Shown here in pieces: positions 49,473 through 58,034 of a stretch of 64,000 nt of DNA. The stretch's first letter is position 1. Each line of letters starts with the position of its first letter. A model generated the notes under the pieces. That model saw only the letters and a program-made list of their open reading frames with translations. It made no database searches and was not told the DNA's origin. The DNA is from Nonomuraea jabiensis (GTDB lineage: Bacteria > Actinomycetota > Actinomycetes > Streptosporangiales > Streptosporangiaceae): assembly GCF_014204795.1 (NCBI RefSeq), contig NZ_JACHMB010000001.1:6274501-6338500 (forward strand). The letters run 5' to 3'. The translations under genes were made by a program, and so were the position numbers.

Positions 49473-51374
49473 TCAGTCCCAGGGTTGCCGGTAGGACGGC
49501 TGGTAGGCGTGCAGGCGCAGGCGCAACGTGAGGGTGACGGTGGTGCCGGCGGGCAGCTCCACCGTCAGGTGCGGGCCGTTCACCGCGGTCTCGGTGACCG
49601 ACACCACCGGCTCGTGGTGGACGTACTCGGTGTCGTGGCCGGTCCAGCCCGGCTCGGCGGCCGTGGCCGCGACGCCGGTGATCTCGTGCTCCCCGAACGC
49701 CCCCGCCTGCACGACCAGCACCCGGTCGGCGGTGGCGGAGAGGTTGACGAGGGTGACCACCGTGGCCTCGGGCTCGATCGAGCTGACCAGCGCCGCCACC
49801 TGCTCGGGCACGCCGGGACGGCGGCGCACGGCGTCGAAGTAGCGGACCCTGGCCTGCTGCAGGCCCCCGTTGTAGATGACCTGCGGCCCGCCCCACATGA
49901 GCTGCGTGAGGGCCTCGGTCACCACGGGGTTGACGTTCTGCCAGAGGTGGATGTCCGACTCGGGCAGGTCGCGGTCGGCGTTGTCGAGCAGCAGGGCGAT
50001 GCGGCGGCGGGCCTGGGCGTGCGCGGCGGCGAGGATCCGCTCGGGGTAACCGGGGTTGTCGCCGCACAGGTACGCGTACCAGGGCTCCTCGTGCCCGGCC
50101 TCCTCCTTGTCGCGGAACGGCCGCACCGTGGCCCAGTCGTAGCCGGTCGCGGCGCGCAGCGCGTCCAGGCGGGCGCGGTCCTCAGGGGCGCCGGTGTGGT
50201 GCCAGAGCGCGAGCGGCACCGAGGTCTGGACCGGGTTGTAGTCGAACCAGCCCTTGTCGCTGTGCCGGTAGGGGACCAGCAGGGTCGGCACGTCCACGTC
50301 GGAGCCGAGGTGGGCGCGCCAGCGGCCCTGGTTGGCCGAGTCGCTCTTGCTGAACGGCAGCCGCACGCCCCTGGCGATGACCGCGTCCAGCAGCGACCTG
50401 ACGAGGTCCAGGTAGCCGTCGTCGCGGGTGGCCAGGGCGGCGCTGAGGGCGCCGACGGCCGCCGCCTGGCCGATGCTGTACATGCCGTGCGGCCAGGTCC
50501 AGCCGTAGTGGCCGCCGTACCAGCGCCCGTCGAGCAGGCTGCCGACCACGCCGTCGAGACCGACGTTGTCGGGCACGACGCCGCCGTTCTCCTCGGCCCG
50601 GCGCCGCCAGGCGCCGACGTACTCGCGCAGCCAGGCGGCGTACCGCTCGTCTCCCGAGACGAGGTAGGCGTTGCAGACCAGGCCCGCCACGCTGAGGTTG
50701 CCGACCGCGTCGCCCCGGCCGAGGCGGCGCTGCATCTCGGCGCCCAGGCGGGGGTCCTCGGCGAGCGGCGGCACGGGCGCGCCGTCGGGGACGAGCCAGT
50801 CCAGCGGGTAGCCGTACTGTGCCGCCTCCGCCGCGGTCCACGGGTACGACGGCGAGCCGGACACCCCTTCCCGCGCCCCCCGGCTGCCGTTGTGCGGGGC
50901 CTTGATGATGCGGTGCGCCGGGTCGTAGTTGCCCTTGGCCGGATCGAGGTAGAGGTCGGCGAACCTGGTCGCCCGCCCGGCCCAGGCCGCCGGGTCGGCC
51001 GCGGTCAGGAAGTACGTGAACAGCAGGCTCTCGCCCTGGTGGAACCAGTCGTAGCCGATCTCGAACTCGTCGGCGAACATGCCCAGCTCGGTCATCTGCC
51101 CGACGACCCCGTGCCAGTGCCGGGCGCTGGTGTCGAGCAGGTCGTCCGCGCCGCCCAGCAGGTAGAGCTGCGGCCAGTTGAAGAACGGCTCGAAGAAGTC
51201 GTCCGCGCCGTCGCGGGAGGACAGCCGGCCGGAGTACCGCAGCGACCCGTCCGGCCGGGTGTAGCGGTCGGAGAACAGCCGCCACCCGCTGTCCAGCAGG
51301 TCGAGCAGGGCACGCTGGGCCAGCGCCCACGCCGGGGGGTCGAGGACGGGGACGCTGGCTTTCACGACGGTCAT
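49473..51374 (-). CDS. Predicted helical-barrel glycan-active enzyme, family not recognised (module C)
   Basis: 633 residues, no signal peptide, ATG at 51374 with AGGAG upstream. The first 480 residues are alpha-helical with repeated aromatic-acidic pairs (GADDFFEPFFNWPQLYLLG, FADEFEIGYDWFHQGESLLF, HYGWTWPHGMYSIGQAAAV), which fits an (alpha/alpha)6 barrel of a glycoside hydrolase or polysaccharide lyase. A C-terminal beta-sandwich follows (ATVVTLVNLSATADRVLVV, GPHLTVELPAGTTVTLTLRL). ESDIHLWQNVNPVVTEALTQ, MWGGPQVIYNGGL is a striking conserved-looking block. As the last gene of an SBP-permease-permease operon it should process the imported glycan in the cytosol. I could not place it in a named family. 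Confidence 0.7.
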   Translation of the reverse strand: MTVVKASVPVLDPPAWALAQRALLDLLDSGWRLFSDRYTRPDGSLRYSGRLSSRDGADDFFEPFFNWPQLYLLGGADDLLDTSARHWHGVVGQMTELGMFADEFEIGYDWFHQGESLLFTYFLTAADPAAWAGRATRFADLYLDPAKGNYDPAHRIIKAPHNGSRGAREGVSGSPSYPWTAAEAAQYGYPLDWLVPDGAPVPPLAEDPRLGAEMQRRLGRGDAVGNLSVAGLVCNAYLVSGDERYAAWLREYVGAWRRRAEENGGVVPDNVGLDGVVGSLLDGRWYGGHYGWTWPHGMYSIGQAAAVGALSAALATRDDGYLDLVRSLLDAVIARGVRLPFSKSDSANQGRWRAHLGSDVDVPTLLVPYRHSDKGWFDYNPVQTSVPLALWHHTGAPEDRARLDALRAATGYDWATVRPFRDKEEAGHEEPWYAYLCGDNPGYPERILAAAHAQARRRIALLLDNADRDLPESDIHLWQNVNPVVTEALTQLMWGGPQVIYNGGLQQARVRYFDAVRRRPGVPEQVAALVSSIEPEATVVTLVNLSATADRVLVVQAGAFGEHEITGVAATAAEPGWTGHDTEYVHHEPVVSVTETAVNGPHLTVELPAGTTVTLTLRLRLHAYQPSYRQPWD

Positions 51375-51394
51375 GTAACTCCTAGGAGAGGCGG

Positions 51395-52276
51395 TCATCC
51401 CTTGGTCGCCCCGGCGGTCAGCCCGGCGACCAGGAAGCGCTGGGAGAAGAGGAACACCAGCAGCACGGGAGCGATGGACAGCAGGGTCGCCAGGATGAGC
51501 TCGGGCGGCTGCACCTCGGCGTTGGCGCCGACGACGGGGTTGAACGTGGGGGTCGCGGCCAGCATCTGCGTGAGCCCGACCTGCATGGGGTAGTTGTCGC
51601 TGTCCGGCAGCATCACGTACGGCAGGAAGAAGTTGTTCCAGTTCGTCACGAAGCTGAAGAAAGCGACCAGCGCGACCACCGGCTTGGCCAGCGGCAGCGC
51701 CACCCGCAGGAACGTCGCGCCCTCCCCGCACCCGTCCAGCCGCGCCGCGTCGAGCAGCTCGCCGGGGACGCTGGTGGAGAAGTAGATGTACGTCAGGTAG
51801 ACGCCGAACGGGAAGAACGACATCGGCAGCACGACCGAGGCCGCCTGGTTGACCAGGCCGACGTAGCTGAGCTCCAGGAAGATCGGCAGCACCAGCGCGG
51901 TCGCCGGCATGAGCATCACGACCAGCGTGACGATCAGCAGCAGCCGCCGGCCGGTGAAGCTCATGAGCGCCATCGCGTAGCCGGCGGGGATGCTGACCAG
52001 CAGGGTCAGCGCCACGGAGAACGCGGCGTAGGTGACGGAGTTGCCCATCCAGGTCAGCACGGCGCCGTCCTGGAAGGACATGAGGTGCTGCCAGTTGGTG
52101 ACGAGGGAGCCGAGCGAGCCGGGCGACAGCGGGTTCCCGTGGATCAGGTCGGCCGGGCTCTTGGTCGAGGCGAGCAGCAGCCACAGCATGGGCAGGACGA
52201 AGAACACCGCGAAGACCAGCAGGAACGCGATGACGAGCACTTTTGCGACAGCCCGCGCGGGGTCAGTCCGTGTCAA
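51395..52276 (-). CDS. Carbohydrate ABC transporter permease, MalG-like (module C)
   Basis: 293 residues from a TTG with GGAGG upstream, overlapping the previous permease by 14 bases. Six membrane segments (VLVIAFLLVFAVFFVLPMLW first), EAA loop GELLDAARLDGCGEGATFLRV, C-terminal FSQRFLVAGLTAGATKG. Partner of the MalF-like protein; the enzyme gene follows after 20 bases. Confidence 0.9.
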   Translation of the reverse strand: MTRTDPARAVAKVLVIAFLLVFAVFFVLPMLWLLLASTKSPADLIHGNPLSPGSLGSLVTNWQHLMSFQDGAVLTWMGNSVTYAAFSVALTLLVSIPAGYAMALMSFTGRRLLLIVTLVVMLMPATALVLPIFLELSYVGLVNQAASVVLPMSFFPFGVYLTYIYFSTSVPGELLDAARLDGCGEGATFLRVALPLAKPVVALVAFFSFVTNWNNFFLPYVMLPDSDNYPMQVGLTQMLAATPTFNPVVGANAEVQPPELILATLLSIAPVLLVFLFSQRFLVAGLTAGATKG

Positions 52277-53135
52277 AGAGACCTCCCCGCGCGACGAACA
52301 GCCCGGCGCAGCACAGCGCCACGATGAGCAGGTCGACGGCGATCGCCGCGGAGCCGTTGAAGTCGTTCTGGTTGAAGGCGTACAGGTACGCGAGCTGGTT
52401 GATCGAGTAGTCGTTGCCCACCACGCCGAAGCTGGCCTGGGAGACGAGCTGCGGCTCGACGAAGAGCTGCGTGCCCGCCGCCAGCGACAGGATCAGCATG
52501 TAGACGATCCACTTGCGCAGCATCGGCAGCTGCACCCGCAGCGCGATCTTCACCGGCCCGGCGCCGTCCACCCGGGCGGCCTCCATGACCTGGTGGGGGA
52601 TCGTGTTCAGCGCGCCGTACATGACCACGATCCAGCCGCCCGCACCGGTCCAGAACGCGATCAGGGTGAAGATCCACGGCAGGTGACCCGGCGCGATCAC
52701 CTGCACGAAGGTCTCGCCCCAGAGGGCGCGGACGAGGTCGTCCACCGGGCTCACGGACGGGTCCAGCATGAACAGCCAGAGCAGCACGCTCGACGCGCCC
52801 GCCAGCGCGCCGGGGACGTAGTAGACGAACCGCAGCGCGGCCCGCGACCAGCCCGCGGTGAGCCGGTGGACCAGCAGCGCGAGCAGCAGGACCAGCACGG
52901 TCAGGGTGACCAGCCAGAGCACGAGGTAGGTGGCCACGTGCTCGACGGCGGCCAGGAACCGGAAGTCCTGGGCGGTCCTGACGAAGTTATCGAAACCGGT
53001 GAAGACCCCGCGGGCATCGGTGAAGGCCAGGTTGAGCGCGTACACCGTGGGCACGATGCCGAACGCGACCAGCAGCACCACGTACCCGGAGACGAAGACG
53101 TGCCCGGCGGAGAGCCGCAGTCTCGATCCGGTCAC
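52263..53135 (-). CDS. Carbohydrate ABC transporter permease, MalF-like (module C)
   Basis: 290 residues from a GTG overlapping the SBP stop (GTGA). Membrane segments (HVFVSGYVVLLVAFGIVPTV and others), EAA loop HQVMEAARVDGAGPVKIALRV, then AAGTQLFVEPQLVSQASFG. The family's usual TxGGP motif after the loop is not obvious, which may reflect an unusual substrate. Longer frame to 53843 is a shadow of the SBP gene. Confidence 0.9.
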   Translation of the reverse strand: MTGSRLRLSAGHVFVSGYVVLLVAFGIVPTVYALNLAFTDARGVFTGFDNFVRTAQDFRFLAAVEHVATYLVLWLVTLTVLVLLLALLVHRLTAGWSRAALRFVYYVPGALAGASSVLLWLFMLDPSVSPVDDLVRALWGETFVQVIAPGHLPWIFTLIAFWTGAGGWIVVMYGALNTIPHQVMEAARVDGAGPVKIALRVQLPMLRKWIVYMLILSLAAGTQLFVEPQLVSQASFGVVGNDYSINQLAYLYAFNQNDFNGSAAIAVDLLIVALCCAGLFVARGGLFDTD

Positions 53136-54481
53136 TTGGTGACCTGGTAGCCGAAGACCTGGGCCTGCTGCTCGATGGCCGTCTGCCACTCCGGCAGCAG
53201 CGACTCGATCGTCTTGCCCGCGGTCTGCCCCGGGATGACGGTCTTGGCCCAGACCGCCTCCTGGCTGAACTCGGGCGAGCCCCAGCCGGACCACACCTGC
53301 CCGGCCGCGGCCGAGATCGGCCCGGCGAGGTCGCCGGCGTAGTAGCCGCTGTCCTGCTGCTTCTTGATCCACTTGGCCGCGGCGGGCGCGTACGCGGGAT
53401 AGCCGGGGGAGAGCTCGACCTGGTACGCGTCGGCCGTCGCCACCCAGCTGATGAAGTCCTTGGCCGCGTCGAGGCGCGCGCTGTGCCGCGACAGCCACCA
53501 GGTGCCGCCGCCGACGTTGCCGGTCACCGGCGTGCTCTGGTCGGACCAGCGCAGGGCGTCGCCCACGGCCAGCTCGCCCTTCGGGGTCTTGAGCGTGCCC
53601 TGGAAGACCGCGCCGCCGTACCAGGCCGGGCCGGGCAGCATGAGCACCTTGTCGCCCTGGCTCTTGGCGAACTCGGGGCCGAACAGGGACAGCATCGACA
53701 TGGTCTTGTTCGCGACGAGCTTGTCCATCATCTTCGCGGTGCGCACGCACTTGGGGTCGGTCGCCTTGACGGTGATCGCCTTGGGCCCGGTGACCTGGTT
53801 GGCCGGGCACTCGCCGCCCCACATGTAGATCTCCGGCGCCCACGCGTCACCGGCCGTGCCGATGATGTAGCCGGGATGCTCGGCGGCCACCTTCTCGCCC
53901 AGCGCCTGGTACTCCTCCCAGGTGGTGGGCAGCGGGTAGCCGAACTTGTCGAGCAGCTTCTTGTTGTACCAGAGCACGACCTGGGCCAGGTCGTTGCGCA
54001 GGCAGTAGACCGTGCCGTCCACGGTGCACACGTCGAGCGCGCCCTTGGCGAAGCCGCTCAGCGTGGCGTCGTCGAGCAGGCCCTTGTTGAGCGGGGCGAC
54101 GAACGCGTTGTCGCCCTGCGAGGCCCAGGACGCGGTGTTGTTGTCCGTGGTGAACACGACGTCCGGCCAGCCCTCGCCGGCCCGGTCGAACAGCTGCACC
54201 TTGGTCTTGAGCGTGTTGGAGCCGTTGGCGTTGCCGTCGTAGGTGACGATGTCCAGCTGCACGTCGGGGTGTGCCTTCTGGTACGCCTTCGCGGCGTCGA
54301 GCCGGGTGGAGTCCACCCACACCAGCAGCTTGCCGGCCTTCTGCTCGGCGGGGGTGAAGCCGTACTGCGATGCGGCGGAGCCGGTCGGCTTGGCCTGGGT
54401 CGGGGCGTTCGGGGGAGCGCAGGCCGCGACGGTGAGCAGGGCCGCTGCCGCGGTGACCGCCAGGTGGGTGCGTCGTCTCAT
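53132..54481 (-). CDS. Extracellular sugar-binding lipoprotein (module C)
   Basis: 449 residues: MRRRTHLAVTAAAALLTVAACAPP with lipobox VAAC. SBP core: GKLLVWVDSTRLDAAKAYQK, WPDVVFTTDNNTASWASQG, YCLRNDLAQVVLWYNKKLLD, TWEEYQALGEKV, VLMLPGPAWYGGAVFQ, GGTWWLSRHSARLDAAKDFI. Cysteine pairs (DVCTVDGTVYCL; GGECPANQ with PKCVRTA) suggest two disulfides, more than in the module A and B proteins. First gene of the operon under the divergent GntR regulator. Confidence 0.92.
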   Translation of the reverse strand: MRRRTHLAVTAAAALLTVAACAPPNAPTQAKPTGSAASQYGFTPAEQKAGKLLVWVDSTRLDAAKAYQKAHPDVQLDIVTYDGNANGSNTLKTKVQLFDRAGEGWPDVVFTTDNNTASWASQGDNAFVAPLNKGLLDDATLSGFAKGALDVCTVDGTVYCLRNDLAQVVLWYNKKLLDKFGYPLPTTWEEYQALGEKVAAEHPGYIIGTAGDAWAPEIYMWGGECPANQVTGPKAITVKATDPKCVRTAKMMDKLVANKTMSMLSLFGPEFAKSQGDKVLMLPGPAWYGGAVFQGTLKTPKGELAVGDALRWSDQSTPVTGNVGGGTWWLSRHSARLDAAKDFISWVATADAYQVELSPGYPAYAPAAAKWIKKQQDSGYYAGDLAGPISAAAGQVWSGWGSPEFSQEAVWAKTVIPGQTAGKTIESLLPEWQTAIEQQAQVFGYQVTK

Positions 54482-54544
54482 GGGGGCTTCCTTCGGACAA
54501 GGCGGCTTGAGGTACGTAAACGCCGTGTTTCCGGATATGACATC

Positions 54545-54559
54545 ATACGTGTGACGTAT
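54545..54559. promoter_or_regulatory. Candidate GntR/FadR operator, module C
   Basis: ATACGT-GTG-ACGTAT is a perfect palindrome in the divergent region between the module C SBP and GntR genes. A nearby TACGTA (54513-54518) shares the core ACGT. FadR-subfamily sites are usually short dyads like this. Confidence 0.65.
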
Positions 54560-54606
54560 TCACAATGCCTTACACTGAAGGGCGTTCGGGCGGACGGGAG
54601 GATGCG

Positions 54607-55368
54607 TTGACTCAGCACGCGACGACGGGGCCTTGGGGTTCGCAGCCGCCCGAGAGGCCCGGCAAGCGGCCACCGCGCCGGGTCCGCGGGGCCAAGCTGG
54701 GCACGACCGTGGTGGAGCAGCTGGTCGACGACATCGTCCGCGGGGCGCTGCCGCCCGGCACGGCGCTCCCGCCGGAGGCCGACCTGTGCGAGGAGTTCGG
54801 GGTCAGCCGGACCGTGATCCGCGAGTCGGTCAAGGTGATCCAGGAGAAGGGCCTGGTCAGGATCGAGCACGGCCGCGGCACCCAGGTCACCGACCCCCGG
54901 CAGTGGAACCTGCTCGACGACGTCGTGCTCACCGCCGTCATCGCGCACGACGAGAACGTGACGTTCCTGGACGAGCTGGTGTCCGTGCGCACGGCCCTGG
55001 AGGCCGAGATGGCCGCGGCGGCCGCTCTGGCGCGCACCCCCGACGACGAGGAACGCATCGGCGCCGAGCTGGCGGTCATGCGGGCCAACCTCGCCTCCAC
55101 GCCCGACTTCGCCGCCGCCGACGTGCGCTTCCACGACGTGATCATGGCCGCGTCACGCAACCGGCTGGGGCGGGCCATCGTCAACAGCATCCACGACAAG
55201 GCCCGTACGAGCATGCTCTACCACGGCGAGTACAACGAGGCCGTGATGCGCCAGACGTTGGCCGAGCACCAGGCCATCAAGGACGCGATCGCGGCCGGCG
55301 ACCCGGAGGGGGCGGCGGCCGCGATGCGCAGGCACATCACCGACTCCTGGAACCGCCGCCGCCCCTGA
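54607..55368 (+). CDS. GntR family (FadR subfamily) transcriptional regulator (module C)
   Basis: 253 residues from the TTG at 54607, six bases after GGGAGG. The winged helix (TTVVEQLVDDIVRGALPPGTA, CEEFGVSRTVIRESVKVIQE, GLVRIEHGRGTQV) is followed by an all-helical FCD ligand domain: FLDELVSVRTALEAEMAAAA, DVRFHDVIMAASRN, LAEHQAIKDAIAAGD, RRHITDSW, with the Asp/His residues that hold the metal in FCD domains. Members often sense sugar acids such as uronates or galactonate, a hint that module C substrate may be acidic. Confidence 0.9.
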   Translation: MTQHATTGPWGSQPPERPGKRPPRRVRGAKLGTTVVEQLVDDIVRGALPPGTALPPEADLCEEFGVSRTVIRESVKVIQEKGLVRIEHGRGTQVTDPRQWNLLDDVVLTAVIAHDENVTFLDELVSVRTALEAEMAAAAALARTPDDEERIGAELAVMRANLASTPDFAAADVRFHDVIMAASRNRLGRAIVNSIHDKARTSMLYHGEYNEAVMRQTLAEHQAIKDAIAAGDPEGAAAAMRRHITDSWNRRRP

Positions 55369-55424
55369 CGCCATAGATTCGCGGGTCCGGCTCCATCTGG
55401 ACGGGTGAGACCAGAGGAGAGCCT

Positions 55425-55925
55425 TTGCACCCCGACCAGCAGCGAGATTTCACCGAGTTCGTCACCGCGCGCTCGGACAGCTTGATCAGGCTCGCGTACG
55501 TCCTGACCAACGACCAGCACGCGGCCGAGGACCTGCTGCAGACGGCGCTGGCGAAGACCGCCGGACACTGGCGTCGGATCCGGGACAACCCGGAGGCGTA
55601 CGTGCGCCGCGTCATGTACCACGAACAGGTCGGGCGGTGGCGAAGTCCGCGCTGGGGCCGCGAACGCGTGGTCCAGGCGCCTCCCGACCGGGCCACGGGC
55701 GACCGGACCGGCGAGGTCGACACCCGCCTCACCCTGGATCAGGCGCTGCGCGCCCTGCCGGCGCGCAAGAGGGCCGTCCTGGTGCTGCGCTACTACGAGG
55801 ACCTGCCGGAGTCCGAGGTCGCCAAGATCATGCGCTGCTCGGTGGGCACCGTGCGCAGCCAGACCCACCAAGCCGTCGCCCGGCTGCGCGAGCTGGTCGG
55901 CGAGAACGTCACCCTGGAGGCCTAG
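55425..55925 (+). CDS. SigE-family RNA polymerase sigma factor
   Basis: 166 residues from a TTG with GAGGAGAG upstream. FTEFVTARSDSLIRLAYVLT, NDQHAAEDLLQTALAKTAGHW (region 2), ALPARKRAVLVLRYYEDLP, ESEVAKIMRCSVGTVRSQTH (region 4). This is the compact SigE/ECF50-like group common in actinomycetes. The membrane partner starts directly after its stop. Confidence 0.92.
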   Translation: MHPDQQRDFTEFVTARSDSLIRLAYVLTNDQHAAEDLLQTALAKTAGHWRRIRDNPEAYVRRVMYHEQVGRWRSPRWGRERVVQAPPDRATGDRTGEVDTRLTLDQALRALPARKRAVLVLRYYEDLPESEVAKIMRCSVGTVRSQTHQAVARLRELVGENVTLEA

Positions 55926-56768
55926 ATGACCATCGACGAACAGCGGATCGGCGCGGAGCTGCGGCGGATGGCGGCCGAGGCCAGGCCCGTCGACGCCCTC
56001 GCGTACGCCCGGCGGGCGCGGAAGGGCGCGTTGCGGCGCCGGCGCGCGGCCTGGTCGCTCGCCGGGCTCGCGGCGGCCGCCTCCCTGGCGACGCCGGTGG
56101 CCGTCACGGTCTCCTCCGGCGGGCCGGGCCCGGACCTCGCGGTGGAGGTCGCCCGGCTGCCGGAGAACACCCCCGAGCAGCTCCAGGTCGTCCGCGAGTG
56201 CATGCCGAACGGCGGTCCCGTCCACAACATGGACGGCAAGCGGCGCCTGCCCGAGCAGGGCTCGGCCGAGGACTTCCGGGTGCTGGCCGATTATCGGGAC
56301 AAGAAGGGCATGACCGCCCTGGTCGGCAGCGTCGCCGGCTTCGTCCTGTGCACGCCGACCACGCAGAAGGACATGGCGGAGCTCGCGGTCTTCACGTACT
56401 GGGGGTTCAAGCCGCCCGGGGACCTGACCGGCTTCCAGGGGGACCTCCAGGTGGACGCGTACACCTCGCACACGCACTCGTACGCGACAGGGCCGGAGCG
56501 GATCCAGCACGACGACGTCTACCGGGTCGTCGTCGGCCGGGTCACCTCGGGCGTGAGTCGGGTGGAGATCGACTGGGCGGACGGGCGGCGCACCGACGCG
56601 CGGCTCGCCAACGGCTTCTTCATCGCCCGGGTGCCGGGCAAGGTGGGCCCGACCAGCATCCTGGAGTCCCCGCCGGTCACGGTCACCGCGTACGGGTCGC
56701 AGGACCAGGTGCTGGGGCGGCAGGAGGACGTGGCGTTCGGCCCGCTGGGCCGGGGGAGCGGCTACTGA
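55926..56768 (+). CDS. Membrane-anchored partner of the SigE-type sigma factor
   Basis: 280 residues. An N-terminal cytoplasmic helix (QRIGAELRRMAAEARPVDAL), a basic patch (RRARKGALRRRRAA), one membrane segment (WSLAGLAAAASLATPVAVTV) and a 210-residue outer domain with two cysteines (RECMPNG, FVLCTPT) that may pair. The ATG abuts the sigma stop, so the two are co-translated. Likely a regulator of the sigma factor; no zinc anti-sigma motif is seen. The outer domain is not a family I recognise. Its stop codon is inside a 10-bp tandem repeat. Confidence 0.75.
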   Translation: MTIDEQRIGAELRRMAAEARPVDALAYARRARKGALRRRRAAWSLAGLAAAASLATPVAVTVSSGGPGPDLAVEVARLPENTPEQLQVVRECMPNGGPVHNMDGKRRLPEQGSAEDFRVLADYRDKKGMTALVGSVAGFVLCTPTTQKDMAELAVFTYWGFKPPGDLTGFQGDLQVDAYTSHTHSYATGPERIQHDDVYRVVVGRVTSGVSRVEIDWADGRRTDARLANGFFIARVPGKVGPTSILESPPVTVTAYGSQDQVLGRQEDVAFGPLGRGSGY

Positions 56769-56805
56769 GGCCGCCTGAGGCCGCCTGAGGCCGCCTGAGG
56801 TCGTC
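56766..56805 (+). repeat. 10-bp tandem repeat starting at a stop codon
   Basis: TGAGGCCGCC occurs three times (56766, 56776, 56786) and then as TGAGGTCGTC. The first TGA is the stop of the sigma-partner gene. Each further copy places a stop in one of the other frames. Confidence 0.85.
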
Positions 56806-56948
56806 GGCAAAAAGTTCGTGCGGACGTCGGCGACACGCCGTACCCAACCGCTCTTTGCTGCCATTAGTGGGCACTTTTCGACGTAACTCGACATAAGAGG
56901 TCCGTGTCGGGTTCGGGGGAAGGAAGGGCCGGGGCCGGAGGAGCGCTC

Positions 56949-57809
56949 ATGTACCGTCTGCTGGGTGCCGTCGTCGTCATCGCACTGGCCGTCATGGCGA
57001 GGGCCGCCCATGCCGCGCCGTGGGAGGTCGACAACATCGCGCATCGCGGCGGATCCGGGTACGCGCCCGAGAACACCATCGTGGCCTGCGAGGTGGCCCG
57101 GACCCAGCGGGCCACCATGTGCGAGTACGACGTCCAGCAGACGAAGGACCACCGGCTCATCCTGATGCACGACCAGACGCTGGCCCGCACCACCGACGTC
57201 GAGCAGGTCTTCCCCGGGCGGTCCCCCTGGAAGGTCTCCGACTTCACGCTCGCGGAGATCCAGCGCCTGGACGCCGGCTCGTGGTTCTCCTCCCAGTTCG
57301 AGGGCGAGAAGGTGCCCACCCTGGAGCAGGGACTGCGGGTGATGAGCAGGAGCGGGGTCGGGATGCTGCTGGAGATCAAGCACGATCCGGCCAGCCCGGA
57401 CATCGACGAGCGGGTGGCTGCCGAGCTGAGGAAGTACCGAGCCCTGTGGAGGGGCAAGCGGCTGGCCGTGCAGGCGTACAACTGGGAGTCGATGCGGAAC
57501 CTGCACGAGATGATGCCCGACCTCCCCGTCGCGTTGATGGGCAAGCCGGACGCCTCCCGGCTGGAGGACCTGGCCGGGTTCGCCGCCGCGATCACGGTGC
57601 CGCACAGCGGCCTCACCGCGGCCTACGTCAGGCAGGTCCACCAGCACGGCATGCGGGTCTACACGTGGACGACGGACCGGCGGGCCGTCATCCGCCGCCT
57701 CATGTCGTACGGCGTGGACGGCATCATGACCGGGCGGCCCGACCAGATCGACGCCGTCAAGCGCCGGGCCCTGCGCGTGGTCATGAGGGCCGGCGCGGGC
57801 CGGCTGTAA
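56949..57809 (+). CDS. Exported glycerophosphodiester phosphodiesterase
   Basis: 286 residues from the ATG at 56949, six bases after GGAGGAG. Signal peptide: LLGAVVVIALAVMARAAHA. GDPD barrel motifs: IAHRGGSGYAPENT (catalytic His and Glu), CEYDVQQTKDHRLILMHD (metal Glu/Asp and second His), LLEIKHDP, and VYTWTTDRRAVIRRLMSYGV, DGIMTGRPD at the C-terminus. It should release glycerol 3-phosphate from deacylated phospholipids or teichoic acid outside the cell, consistent with phosphate or wall turnover. Confidence 0.92.
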   Translation: MYRLLGAVVVIALAVMARAAHAAPWEVDNIAHRGGSGYAPENTIVACEVARTQRATMCEYDVQQTKDHRLILMHDQTLARTTDVEQVFPGRSPWKVSDFTLAEIQRLDAGSWFSSQFEGEKVPTLEQGLRVMSRSGVGMLLEIKHDPASPDIDERVAAELRKYRALWRGKRLAVQAYNWESMRNLHEMMPDLPVALMGKPDASRLEDLAGFAAAITVPHSGLTAAYVRQVHQHGMRVYTWTTDRRAVIRRLMSYGVDGIMTGRPDQIDAVKRRALRVVMRAGAGRL

Positions 57810-58034
57810 GGCCGTAGCCGGACGCGACCCGGCGTAGGCCGCACCGGTCAAGGGACGTGGCAGCCCTTCGTGTGACGCCGCTTGCACGCCACTCCCGCAC
57901 GACGCACGCACCCTGCCGCGCGAGCGACGCACGCGCTCTGTCCGCGCCAGGCATCCGGCGATGCTCATGAGGCGCGCACGCCGGACGGGCGCGCGTCGAG
58001 GATGGCGGCGGGGTGGTGGGCGGCGGGGTGGCGG

